Shown: positions 37,480 through 64,000 of the stretch, piece by piece
How the letters are laid out: every line of letters begins with the position of its first letter
Position numbering within the stretch: the first letter of the stretch is position 1
DNA from: Hemibagrus wyckioides
Lineage: Eukaryota > Chordata > Actinopteri > Siluriformes > Bagridae
DNA length: 64,000 nucleotides
Direction of reading: 5' to 3'
NCBI RefSeq assembly: GCF_019097595.1
Contig: NC_080711.1
Coordinates: 23,231,428-23,295,427, forward strand
Notes under the pieces: model-generated
What the model was told of the DNA's origin: nothing
The model's database searches: none
What the model saw: the letters and a program-made list of their open reading frames with translations, nothing else
Made by a program: the position numbers and the translations under genes

Positions 37480-38020
37480 CTTTGATTTTGTTTTTTTTTC
37501 CCAGCTAACAAGTTTAGATTTGAGGAACTAAATGTTTTTTTTCCCTTTGGAAATTTCAATTTCAATTTTTTTAAATTTTTCATTCTTATTTATTTTTATT
37601 TGCAATTTGGATTCCTTGTTAGCTGTCATTTATTTTCCTTACAGTTTTCTTTCCTTCCATTTTTTTGGTTGCTCTTCTTAATTAAAAGTCTAAATATAAA
37701 TTTATAAATTGCAGAAAGTTTTACTTTGATTTTGATTCTTTTCCCCCAGCTAACAAGTTTAGATTAAGTTTCATCTTAATTTTTTTATTCTTATTTATTT
37801 TTATTTTTTTTATTTAATAAATTTTTTTTTTTGCAATTTGGATTTCTTGTCTGCTTTCAATTTTTTTTCCTTACCTTTTCTTTCTTTCCATTTTTTTGAG
37901 TCGCTCTTCTTAGTTAAGAGTCGAAAAATAAATTCATAAATTGCAAAACAAAGAAGTTATTTGTCCAGAGAAGGTTGGTGGGTAAACAAACAAACAAACG
38001 TTTTTTTTAAAACAATGTAA

Positions 38021-38096
<76 letters not shown>

Positions 38097-38197
38097 TGTT
38101 ACTGTTTTATTAATTTTGGGGGGAGATTTTTTGTTATTTATTTATTTTTAATAGATTTTTAAAAAATAATTTTGTAGAATTTTATATAATAATATAT

Positions 38198-38229
<32 letters not shown>

Positions 38230-38400
38230 ATAATTTATTATTATTAAAAAAGATTTTTTTTTAGATCAAAGGTGAAAACGTGTACATTTAGAAATTTAAT
38301 TGAAACAATAATCTAATTAATTTACAGAGGTCTAATTAAACAACATACACAATCTATAAATGTGCAATTTACAACTTTTTGTCAATTTTTTATTAATTTT
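37480..38400. repeat. T/A-rich DNA, internal duplication, long (AAT)n
   Basis: GGAAAGTTTTACTTTGATTTTG ... CAGCTAACAAGTTTAGATT occurs at about 37460-37525 and in similar form at 37710-37765, so this is an old ~250-bp duplication. (AAT)n runs at about 38018-38096, and TA runs at 38195-38231. Confidence 0.75.
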
Positions 38401-39160
38401 TTGTACATTATCAGCTGAATGTCTGATAACGAGGCTTTACGAGCCTTCAGTCAATTTCTTATAACACATCAGACGTTATTAGACGTTAATGTGCCGTCAC
38501 ACATGCGTTAATACATCCGCAAGAATTCTGAGCACAACTCTAAAGGGTTTAGGAATCCGATACGATCCACGTAAAAGTGATGCGTGAAATAAAGCGCTCC
38601 TATTAGATCCTGAACAACAATAGCATTCAATCCTAGAGCAATGAATAAAACATGACTTACTGAAGCAAATTAAAGTCAAAAAGAAATCTCAAGCTTAAAG
38701 CTGGAGGAGAAAAAAGGAAAAAAAAGATTTGATACATGACTCCAGGGTGGGATTTGGCCTGAGATCCCAGGCACTTTTCATTACAAAGTCAAATCCCAGA
38801 GTGTGTGTGCAAGCACTTCAGTGTCAATTAAGAGGTGGGGTTTTTTTAACAGGGAGACGACTGAAAGATTTTTTTTTGTTTTATTTAATTTACTCCAGCT
38901 AACATTTATTTATTTATTTATTTTTTGGTTTACATTTGCATAAATATGCACAACCCAAGTTTTAAAATAGCACCAAACTGACAGGTTCTACACTTGCATC
39001 ATAAGGCTTGCATAAGCAGGTCATAAAGATGTCACATGTCACATGCCATTTTATATATATTTATATTTATACATCTTTAATCAGAACACTTGAGCAAATA
39101 AGTGCTACGTCTGCCTTTTTTTTTTGTAGTCTCCATAAATTGAAAATATGCATCATAATG
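38401..39160. other. Intergenic DNA, nothing recognised
   Basis: Unique sequence with poly-T patches near 38866, 38910 and 39118. No gene or repeat was identified. Confidence 0.4.
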
Positions 39161-39162
39161 TG

Positions 39163-39440
39163 CACTGATCAGTGGCCACTTTATTAGGAACACCCTACTA
39201 ATTCTGTCTAGGAGTCTGTCTCTAGAGCCTCAGATTTTCATAGATCTACAAATATTATAAGCAAATGATCCACATCCTCATATGCGACCCTTCTGTCTGT
39301 GTAGCAAAAAAAAAACCCACCTAGATTTCTCAGAGGTGGTGTGATTTGAGTGTTCTGAGATGCTTTTCTGCTCACAACGGTTACACAGAGTGATTATGTG
39401 AGCATACGTAGCCTTCCTGTCAGCTCGGATCAGTCTTTTA
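39163..39440 (-). mobile_element. Degraded Tc1-like element, second lineage
   Basis: Begins with CACTGATCAGTGGCCACTTT and ATTAGGAACACC, the well-known terminus of another fish Tc1-type family. It then jumps to GAGATGCTTTTCTGCTCA and GTAGCCTTCCTGTCAGCTCG, transposase-coding sequence of that family on the minus strand. Most of the interior and the other end are missing. Confidence 0.7.
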
Positions 39441-39599
39441 TCAGCAAGGCTTACTGTATGGTTTATAGCATTTAGATTTTTCTAATACATGGCTTATGAT
39501 GCTGCAGTCACTAAAATCATAGATAGTATTAAAGATAAACAGACTGAGCTCTTTTTCCCTTTCTTTTCTTTTTTAATCCTTGGTTGTGTAAACCAGTCG

Positions 39600-39960
39600 A
39601 TAGTGTTGCAATGAGGTTGTTTGGCTGGCCGGAGAAAAAAAGATTTACACCCGCTCGCCTCGAACCTGATGGATGCCTCTGTGTGTTTGTTCGGCCGGCT
39701 CTCCTCGCTCTATTTCAGAAACAAATATGAGCTCCTGGCAGCTAATTCTCTCACGCCACGCCTGATACGCAGGGTTATAAAGCAGCCAGGCCTGGCGAGG
39801 TGCAGCGCTACGTGCGAGCTTGGTGATACGTGTCGGAGTTATATAGACGCCTTCTCGAGAACTATGGCACGGAAAATGGAAATTTGATTATCTGCAAGTT
39901 GTAAAGCAGCAAAGGCATCAGCTGTGACAGAATCGCAGCGTTCCTCCGACAGCACCTTAT
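39600..39960. other. Candidate conserved non-coding element
   Basis: High-complexity, GC-balanced block with AGCAGCCAGGCCTGGCGAGG and GAGCTCCTGGCAGCTAATTC. The 88-codon frame inside (39621-39887) lacks recognisable features and is probably accidental. Confidence 0.25.
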
Positions 39961-40739
39961 AGCAAGTGCTTATACATCCGAGTCATATTTGTCTTTTAAA
40001 AATTTCACACACTTATAACTTTATGCCCCGTACTGAGCAGAGGCATTACTGGTATCTGTTGGGAAAGTTTATGCCACTATGCTGCAGAATTCTCCTATCT
40101 GATTGGTCAGAAGGGGTTACTCCTTATTTTATTATGCTAATTTGGCTCAGGCGTTCGGCTGGCGAGGTGCACACACAAGCAAATTCCATCAAAATAAAAT
40201 TAACATGACGCTCCCTCATCCATCAGAACAGACAGATTCACTGACAATAGGACACAATTGCCTCATCCACCATATGGAGCGATCCAAATAAAGGCACATC
40301 TGGACTTCTTATGAGGGCCGAAGTTGAAAAAACGCCAATCAGAGGATGGGAAAACGGATCAGAAGAGGAGTGAGTGTCTGAGCTCAAGTCGTGGCTCGTG
40401 TCAGAGCTGGATTTATTCCTCTAACTTTTTTTTTTATTTTAAAAGAGAGTGAACCTGACATGCGAGCAGCTGTCTGCACCTCTCCTTCAATCCACAGGGG
40501 TTATTAAAGGAGACAAGACAGCAGCTGTTCTCCTCACCACTGTCCTCCCATCTTTTCTTCCATCCTCTTCTTTGTCTCTCTCTCTCTGCTGTCCTCCCTC
40601 ATCTTTTCTTCTTCCGCTTCTCTCATCACCTCAAATTTGATCTTCGTTTCTCTTCTCTCTGCTTCTTTCCATGTGATATAGAACATAAATGCCAGCAACA
40701 GCAAGATCTCCACATGAACATCCTTTTTCATGCATCTAA
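39961..40739. other. Intergenic DNA with CT-rich tract
   Basis: CTCTCT/TCCTCC-rich DNA at about 40530-40660. Otherwise unique and apparently non-coding. Confidence 0.45.
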
Positions 40740-42825
40740 ATGTGAATCATAAAGCCAGCAATCTCAAAATATGAACCAGAAGGCAAAAATAAGCCTCTAA
40801 ATGAGTTAAGTGATGACTTTCAAACAATGACGCTATGAGCATCTGAATCCAAAACATAAAAACTGGTGGACCTCTGAATCCGGATCACAGAGCCCATGAA
40901 CATCTGAATCTGAATCATCTGACATCTGGGTGTGAATCAAGAGTCGAAATTATTCTGAATCTAAATCATAGAATCAATGAGTATTTAAATCGCGAGGCTC
41001 TGAATCTGAATCAAAGAGTCAAAATATTCTGAATCTGAATCATAAAGCCAACAAGCTTAAAATATAATCCAGAAACGAAAAAAATTTTCAAAATTCAAAT
41101 AATGAAGCAATGAGCATCTGAACCCAAATCATAAAACCAGTGGTCCTCTGATTCTAGATCACAAATCAAATGAACATCTGAATCCGAATCATAGAACCAA
41201 ATCTGAATCATCTGGCATCTGGACCTGAATCAAAGAGTCACAATATTCTTAATTTTAATTATAGAGCCAAAGAGTAGGTGAGACCTACAGTAGGTATAAT
41301 GAGGCTCTGAATCTGAATCAAAGAGTCACAATATTCTGAATCTGAATCATATAGCCATAGAGTATTTAAATCCCAGGTCTAATGAGATTCTGAATATGAA
41401 TCACAGAGCCAAAGAGTATTTGAATCCCAGGTCTAATGAGGCGCTGAATCTTAATCAATGACTCAAAATGATTCTGAACCTGAATTATAGAGCCAAAGTG
41501 TATTTAAATCCCAGGTCTAATTAGGCTCATGAGCTGAATCAAAGAGTCACAATATTCTGAAATTGAATTATAGAGCCAAAGAATATTTGAAACCTAGGTC
41601 TAATGAGGTTCTGAATCTGAATTAGAGTCAAAATTATTCTGAAATTCAATCACTGATCCAGTGAATTAGAATCATAGTGCTAATGAGCCCTGGATCTGCA
41701 TCACTGAGTCAGTGAGTAGCTGAATTAGAATCATGCATGCCTGTAGAAATGTTTGATCAATTTGCTCTTCATTGTCAGGCAGAATCTTATCTTCTCCCAA
41801 TACTGTGATCTTAAGGGTCACACTGGTGCTCAGACCTGGTAACAGGTTAAGAAACCTAATCCTTGTTACTCATCTGTCTTACACTTCTGCTTCCCTCCAT
41901 AGTGACCGGCAGTTCTGGCACCTGACATGAGCGCCTGCAGTGTGCCAGTGGCCTTCTCTCTAACTTCTCATAACATTTCAGGCATTATGGATTTCCTAGT
42001 GTGTGGGTTTTTTCTTGCTGTGACCTAAACTTAGAACCTGAACTCAAAGTTGATCCGCCTGGACCTCATTAGGTAACAAAATGGACTCAATGGCCTTTTA
42101 GGTGATTGGCACATTGCAATGCCTTACTGCACAAGCTGGATTGCTGTGGGCTTAAATCACACTGATGATTTAAAAAAAAATCCCAAGCTATGAAAATGGA
42201 TCTGATTCTTGTTCACTCACTCAATTACTCAAAAGATTCAACTGTTAACTTTTTAACTGTTATCAGTAAAAAAGCAGTGAATCAAAGAACAAATGAGTTT
42301 CTGAATATAGACCATGCAGAATCATGGAGTCAATAAGCATCTGAATCATCGAGACACTGAGTATATGAATCACAGAGCTAATGCGGCTCTGATTCTGAAT
42401 CATAGAGCGAATGATCCTTTAAATCTGAATCATTCAGCCAGTCAGCTTTTGGATGTGAAACACAGAGCCAGTCAGCCTCAATCAATTTACATTCAAATCT
42501 TAACCACTGATCCAATGAACCACTCAGTCAGACTCTTAGAAGCAATGAATCAGTGAGCTAATGAGCCACTGAATCTGAATCATGGAGCCAAAGAGCCAGT
42601 GGATCTGAATCATGGAGCCAAAGAGCCAGTGAATCTGAATCATGGAGCCAATGAGCCACTGAATCTGAATCACGGAACAAATGAACCATTGAATCAGAAT
42701 TGTAGAGTCAGTTAGCCTCTGGATCTGAATCATATAGTGAACTAGCCTGCAAATTTGAATCATAGAGCCAGTAAGCCTCTGGACCTGAATCATAGAGTCA
42801 ATCACAAGCTACATTCGTTTCTGCT
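40740..42825. repeat. Degenerate ~30-bp minisatellite (GAATCTGAATCATAGAGCCA)
   Basis: Units built from TCTGAATCTGAATCATAGAG, GAGCCAATGAGC and GAATCATGGAGCC repeat along about 2 kb. Units are most alike at 42540-42800 (period near 30) and much diverged, with insertions, at 41740-42290. Open frames here, such as minus 42536-42805 with repeated SMIQI(Q/H)W, are side effects of a period divisible by three. Confidence 0.85.
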
Positions 42826-43430
42826 GCTGAGACAGTACGACAAATGACTTTTTTTTTTTTAACAGATATTGATAAAAGCGCTCTCTGAGGTCGGCACTGA
42901 ATCACTTTTGAACATAATACACCGTTTTATCATCTAAATGACACTGAAAACGAAGTAAACACCTATGAGTGTTTCTCCTGCTCTGTACACAGAGGTGTCA
43001 ATCATCTCTAAACAGAAATATCGAGCAGCTCCCCTGGATTATACAAATATATATAAACTGCCTCCCTTTCTGTTAAAAGCAGAACAATTTCCTGATATAA
43101 AGGACAAGCTTCACTGATCTCATCTATAAACACTCACATCAGCCTTGACCTACGTACTTCAGCTGGGGTGTGGATACCAGAAAACACACACACACACCAG
43201 GGATATCTGTAAGAGTGCTGTTCACATCAATGAGCAATTGTGTGTCCGTTGTCCGTAGTAATTTAATGTTCTTTCTTTTCTTAGCAGCGTGAATGAGAAC
43301 ACAGTCGTTGTTAGCTGAGTACGTTGGATTCTGAATTGCTGAAATAATTCTTCAATTAATTGAATTATTTCTTTATTATTTCTACTTTTTCTCCCGGCGA
43401 AAAGCATATTCCAGACAAACAAACAAACAA
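42826..43430. other. Intergenic DNA, nothing recognised
   Basis: Ordinary unique DNA. A CA tract is at about 43183-43196. Confidence 0.4.
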
Positions 43431-43910
43431 ACACGTGTATACAAATATATAAACAAGCAAACAGACAAGTGTTTAAAAATGTATTCTATAAAAAAAAATA
43501 CGCTTGAATAAAAAAATAAATAAACAAATATATAATTAAAAAACATGCTTAAATATATAAATAAACAAATGTTTAAAAATGTGTTCTAATAAATAAATGT
43601 TTGAATAAATAAAAATAAACAAACAAAAACAAACAAACAAATAAATACATATATAATACATAAATATAAAATGAATATAAATAAACAAACAAACAAACAA
43701 ACAAATATGTAATTTAAAAACATCTTTAAATATATAAACAAACAAACAAAAAAACACAAATGTTTAAAAATGTGTTCTAATAAAAAAAAGTTTAAATAAA
43801 TAAAATATAAATAAACAACCAAACTAATACATAATTTAAAAACATGTCTAAATAAATAAATAAATAAATACTTTAAAAACATGTTTAAATAAATAAATAA
43901 ATAAACAGAA
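43430..43910. repeat. AAAT/CAAA low complexity with ~100-bp internal repetition
   Basis: The phrase AAATGTTTAAAAATGTGTTC occurs at about 43567 and 43757, with a variant at 43470, between AAATA and AAACA runs. AAAACATGTTTAAATA variants are interspersed, giving a loose higher-order pattern. Confidence 0.6.
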
Positions 43911-44029
43911 GAGACACAACAAATTGAGGATATTTAAGGAAACTGTTACTGGTCCATGGGATTTTGTTTTTGCCAATTTTTTTTAAACAGTGTTGCACCT
44001 TTAAACACTTTTCAAGTTTTTTTCTTTAT

Positions 44030-44440
44030 TTTTTTTCTTTTTATCAAACAACCTTAATCTAGCCATGGGGGTCACAGTCCAGTGACTTCTGTGCCGGTCC
44101 CAAGTCCGGATAAATAGAGAGGGTTGCGTCAGGAAGGGCATCTGGTGTAAAACATTGCCAAATTTAACCATGTGAATCGTCAGAACTCTGAATTTCATAC
44201 CGGATCTGTCGAGGCCCGGGGCAACAACGACCGCCATCGGCGCCGCTGACCTACAGGGCGCTGATGGAAATTGATCGAAGAAGTAGTGGAGGGAGGAGAG
44301 TGCATAGACAGAGAGAGAAGAGGAAAGGTAAGAGTGTAGGACTGAGAATAGGAACTCTGAATGTTGATGAAACAACCTCAGCGTACCCAAACTGTCCATC
44401 AAAACAAGGAAATGAAAGATTAGATGATTTGGAAAACACG
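44030..44440 (+). pseudogene. Fragment of a fish non-LTR retrotransposon
   Basis: Contains GCGTCAGGAAGGGCATCTGG and AACAACGACCGCCATCGGCG with CTACAGGGCGCTGATGGAAA. These are sequences I associate with the start region of a fish LINE. They are followed by a short in-frame peptide RIGTLNVDETTS, the usual start of its endonuclease. The frame ends soon after, with no reverse transcriptase. Identification is from memory. Confidence 0.5.
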
Positions 44441-44931
44441 AGGAAATGAACTTTGAGTGATTGATTTTTAAACCTGGTCAGGATTCAGGAGAACATAATA
44501 ATAAAAAAAAAAAAACGAAAAAGAAAAAAGAAACATCTACAAGATTAATATCCACGCCGTAAAGAATTATTGTGTTACTGAAAGGGACAAGAAGGTTGAA
44601 GTAATATTAAATAAACCTGCTGCCGTGTTCCTCGCTCTAGACTCCGTAACGCAATATATTTGACCCTGAACAGTAATAAACTGTAGGACTTCACTATAAT
44701 AAAAAAAACTGAAATGGGGGGAAAAAACTGTGAATTACTTTGCTTATCAATGTTTTCCAAAAAAAAAATAAAAAATCATGGTTTAGTAATTTGCATAAAT
44801 GTCATTAAGCTGTGGAAATGACCAACTTCCTATATTTTGCTGATGCACTTTCAGAGAACGTTGTAGTGAAAATGACTCCTGGATGAGGCATTGACTCCAG
44901 ATGACTTCCACATTTGATAGTCTGCTGTGAG

Positions 44932-44937
<6 letters not shown>

Positions 44938-44976
<39 letters not shown>
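44938..44976. repeat. (GA)n microsatellite
   Basis: About 19 GA units. (GT)n lies at 45128-45162. Confidence 0.95.
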
Positions 44977-44978
<2 letters not shown>

Positions 44979-45127
44979 ATCTCTGTCTATAGTTAGACGT
45001 AAGCAAGTTGTAGTGTTTAAATTAAGCTCCAAACTTGTTATTTCTGACCAGAAGGACCTTGTATTTGTTGACTTTTGCAAAACTTAGCGCATAAAAACAA
45101 GCCTGCAGTGTGGCCGCCAGCTAGTCT

Positions 45128-45164
<37 letters not shown>

Positions 45165-45254
45165 ACAGAGATATTACACCAGCCGATGCGACAGCCGTAA
45201 CAGTCACCTTGCATTTCCCTGTTTGTTCAATTTGCTATAGCTGTCTCGTTTATT

Positions 45255-45340
45255 TCTCCTGAGAAGCGCGGGGAGACGACGCAAGCTCCGCCCATACAGA
45301 GGTACGGAGGCAGGAATCGAACCCCCAACCATGGAGTTTT
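45255..45340 (-). mobile_element. Short SINE-like fragment with inverted B box
   Basis: The reverse complement reads GGGGGTTCGATTCCTGCCTC, then GGGCGGAGCTTGCGTCGTCT and CCCCGCG. This is the head of a tRNA-derived or related fish repeat. Too short to assign. Confidence 0.45.
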
Positions 45341-46700
45341 ATCTGTTTACGTTTCTGTTGTCATTTCTTTACCAACCTCAGACCGTTTAAAAGAGATCAG
45401 CAATTATATATATATATATATGTTAATTTGATTGATATTAACACCAGTTATAAACTCTTTATTACACAGTAATTCCCTGTATCAGTGTTGCTATAGAAAC
45501 ACTGTAACATATAACAAATGCGTTTCAGCTGCACGACTGCCAGAGTTGCAACACCACACCTCCTGACCAATCAGAATCCAGAACATGAAAGCGTTCCGTT
45601 ATTAAATAAAATCCCGTACATCGGGTGAGCGAGGTCGCTGATACTCGGAAAGTTTATTATTACGCCATTACCAGATGTTCTGCGGTGATGTAGTTTGCTT
45701 TCCCACAGAGCGTACATCATAGACTGAGCCTTTTTATTGATCCGAAAGTGACCATTAAGGGTAAGGTGATAAATTCGTGTGGTGGGAGGACACGAGGCTT
45801 CGTTCCAAATCAATAAATAACACTTTGTCTTTATGGAAATGATGGTGAGATAGGTTTAAGCTGTTTGTTTACTCTGGTTTATTTTTTTTTGTCTTCCAGC
45901 CCACATGCTTGTCAAGCGCCAGCGTTGGTATATGGCCACGAAATAATGAGGAGCGCAGGGCATCAGGGGTCAAACTGCATCCTTTTTGCAACGCTTCACT
46001 TTTTTTTTTATAACAGCGATCGTAATGAGACGCTATGAATAGGCCAGTGCTGGAAGTCTGGTTAGATATCTGCAGTTTTCTTTCTAAGTGGACAGGACCA
46101 GAAATCGAGGAACAAAATAACAAAACAGCTTGGAGTTATGTGGGATCGTAGAAATGAAGTTATGATGGAAGATGAAGGAGCTCCTTAAAGGTCTTAGAGA
46201 CAATATTCTTCACTGAAATGAGGTGAAAAAAAGCTTAGAGGCTTAGCAAAGATCTTAAACATTGCCGTCATTATAACTGGAACCACAAATAATCGTGTCT
46301 CGTGTAAGATTTCACAACGAGATCTCAAAGTAATGGTAAAGAGGCTATGATGGAAGCCTGAGGTCACTTAAAAAGAGTTGCAGGATGACCTGAAAGTGAT
46401 AAAGTGCAGCACAAGGACATAGAAAACAAGCACTCTGGTATAAGATTAATGAGGACACTGTTGGGTTTCTGTACGGAGAGTATAAATGATTGTGGGTTTA
46501 GCTTCTGGTGAACAGGATGACGGAAAAAAGGGGAGGTCGGGGTGTTTGGGAACTTTTTTGATACTGAAATATTAAAATCCTACCGTTTAACCCGATAGGC
46601 TTTGGGGAAAAAAAAAAGAAATATTTATGAGAGAGATGGAAAATGACAGGAAGACTGATTACAGGATTTAAGAAAGATGGAGAGAAAGAGAGCGTGCAAA
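45341..46700. other. Intergenic DNA upstream of gsg1l
   Basis: Unique and without recognised exons. A short TA run is at 45407-45421. Confidence 0.4.
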
Positions 46701-46739
46701 AAAGTTCAAGACATAGCAAAAAGAGAAAACACAGTTTGT

Positions 46740-46754
46740 GGGAGATGGAGGGAG

Positions 46755-46812
<58 letters not shown>

Positions 46813-46901
46813 AAACAAATAAGGAAAAACTGATTAAATTGAGGGGGAAAGATTGGGAGATTAAAAAAACGAGGCAGAGAAAGCCAGAAAAAATAGACAG
46901 A

Positions 46902-46954
<53 letters not shown>

Positions 46955-47033
46955 CAGAAATGAGGTGCGGAAGGAGGGAGGGAGATCGAGAATGGAAGTA
47001 AGAGATAGACCAGACAGTAGGGAAGTGAGATAA

Positions 47034-47073
<40 letters not shown>

Positions 47074-47155
47074 GCATGAAAGATGGAGAAAGGAGGGAGG
47101 GACAGAGACATAGACAGAGATAAAGAGGGGCAGAGAAAGTAAGGAATGAGTGGGT

Positions 47156-47196
<41 letters not shown>

Positions 47197-47575
47197 AGAG
47201 AGAGAAGGAAAGAGAAGGAGAGGAGAGACAATGACAAAGAGGGAGGCTGAGAAAAGGAAAGAATGAATAAGAATAAAGGACAGAGAAAAAGATGTAGCGA
47301 TAGAAAGATTATAGAAGAAAATTAGTTGAGAGAGAAAAAGAAAATAAGAGAAAGATGGCAGAAAAAGGGGGAAAGTAAAGAACAAGAGATTAATAAGAGA
47401 TTGAGTGAGACAAAGAGAGAAAAGAAAGATAAATAAAAGAGGGAGGGAGAGAAAGAAAAGGATAGATGAAGATAAATACAAAAATAGGGAAAGGGGAGAA
47501 AGAGTATTTAACTATTTGAGACACAGAAGGAGAGAAAGGCGGGAGAGAGAGAGAGAGAGAGAGAGAGAGCACTGA
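46740..47575. repeat. Cluster of (GA)n tracts in purine-rich DNA upstream of gsg1l
   Basis: Five long GA runs (about 46759-46811, 46904-46951, 47036-47070, 47158-47192 and 47545-47568) sit in about 0.8 kb with almost no pyrimidines between them. The block ends about 210 bases before the gsg1l ATG. Such tracts bind GAGA-type factors and can form triplex DNA, but a role here is inference. Confidence 0.9.
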
Positions 47576-63959
<16,384 letters not shown>

Positions 63960-64000
63960 TAAAAGTATATTTAGCGGTCAAATATTTACTCTTGGCATAT

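Noticed and set aside
39621..39887. 88-codon open frame on the plus strand
   Set aside because: No recognisable domain, signal peptide or splice context. More likely chance in a GC-balanced non-coding block.
42314..42805. Repeat-protein-like frames (QSMIQI units)
   Set aside because: By-products of a 30-base minisatellite. No start context or splice partners.

Overview
The window is vertebrate nuclear DNA, most likely from a ray-finned fish. The evidence is large AT-rich introns and intergenic DNA, many CA/GT/TA/GA/GGAT microsatellites, several Tc1-like transposon lineages, tRNA-derived SINEs of fish type and a hAT-type MITE. The transposon and SINE types would suit a catfish-like or other otophysan fish, but that is only an impression. 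There are no operons or prokaryotic features. Each gene is a set of short exons joined by GT-AG introns.

Three protein-coding genes are supported. (1) Positions 168-14397, minus strand: ttc30a (IFT70), a TPR protein of the intraflagellar-transport B complex. Seventeen exons were resolved with consistent splice phases, giving 563 codons. The last part of the C-terminus lies beyond the left edge. An RFX X-box-like motif and a palindromic pair of ETS sites sit upstream of its ATG. (2) Positions 17176-17993, plus strand: a three-exon gene for a 150-residue secreted, cysteine-free, helical protein that I do not recognise. (3) Positions 47786-63919, plus strand: gsg1l, a claudin-fold AMPA-receptor auxiliary subunit. 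Exons 1-4 are present and the end lies beyond the right edge. I see no functional link between the three genes.

From about 18.6 to 47.5 kb the DNA is intergenic. It holds one apparently complete Tc1-like transposon with an open transposase frame (35118-36365), several Tc1 fossils, SINEs in both orientations, a 25-bp perfect inverted repeat (30230-30304), a ~160-bp-period AT-rich satellite (about 18.93-19.92 kb) and a ~2 kb degenerate minisatellite (about 40.74-42.83 kb). A few higher-complexity blocks could be conserved enhancers. A cluster of GA/CT tracts about 0.2-1 kb upstream of the gsg1l start precedes its CpG-rich first exon.

The introns are repeat-rich. ttc30a intron 2 carries a 2.5 kb modular minisatellite with a near-perfect 698-bp higher-order duplication. 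gsg1l intron 1 carries a GGAT array of about 1.5 kb, and intron 3 a composite ATCC/unique-unit array. I found no convincing new multi-gene system. The most unusual items are the unrecognised secreted-protein gene, the intact Tc1 copy, the foldback Tc1 derivative, the hairpin at 30.2 kb and the higher-order repeats.
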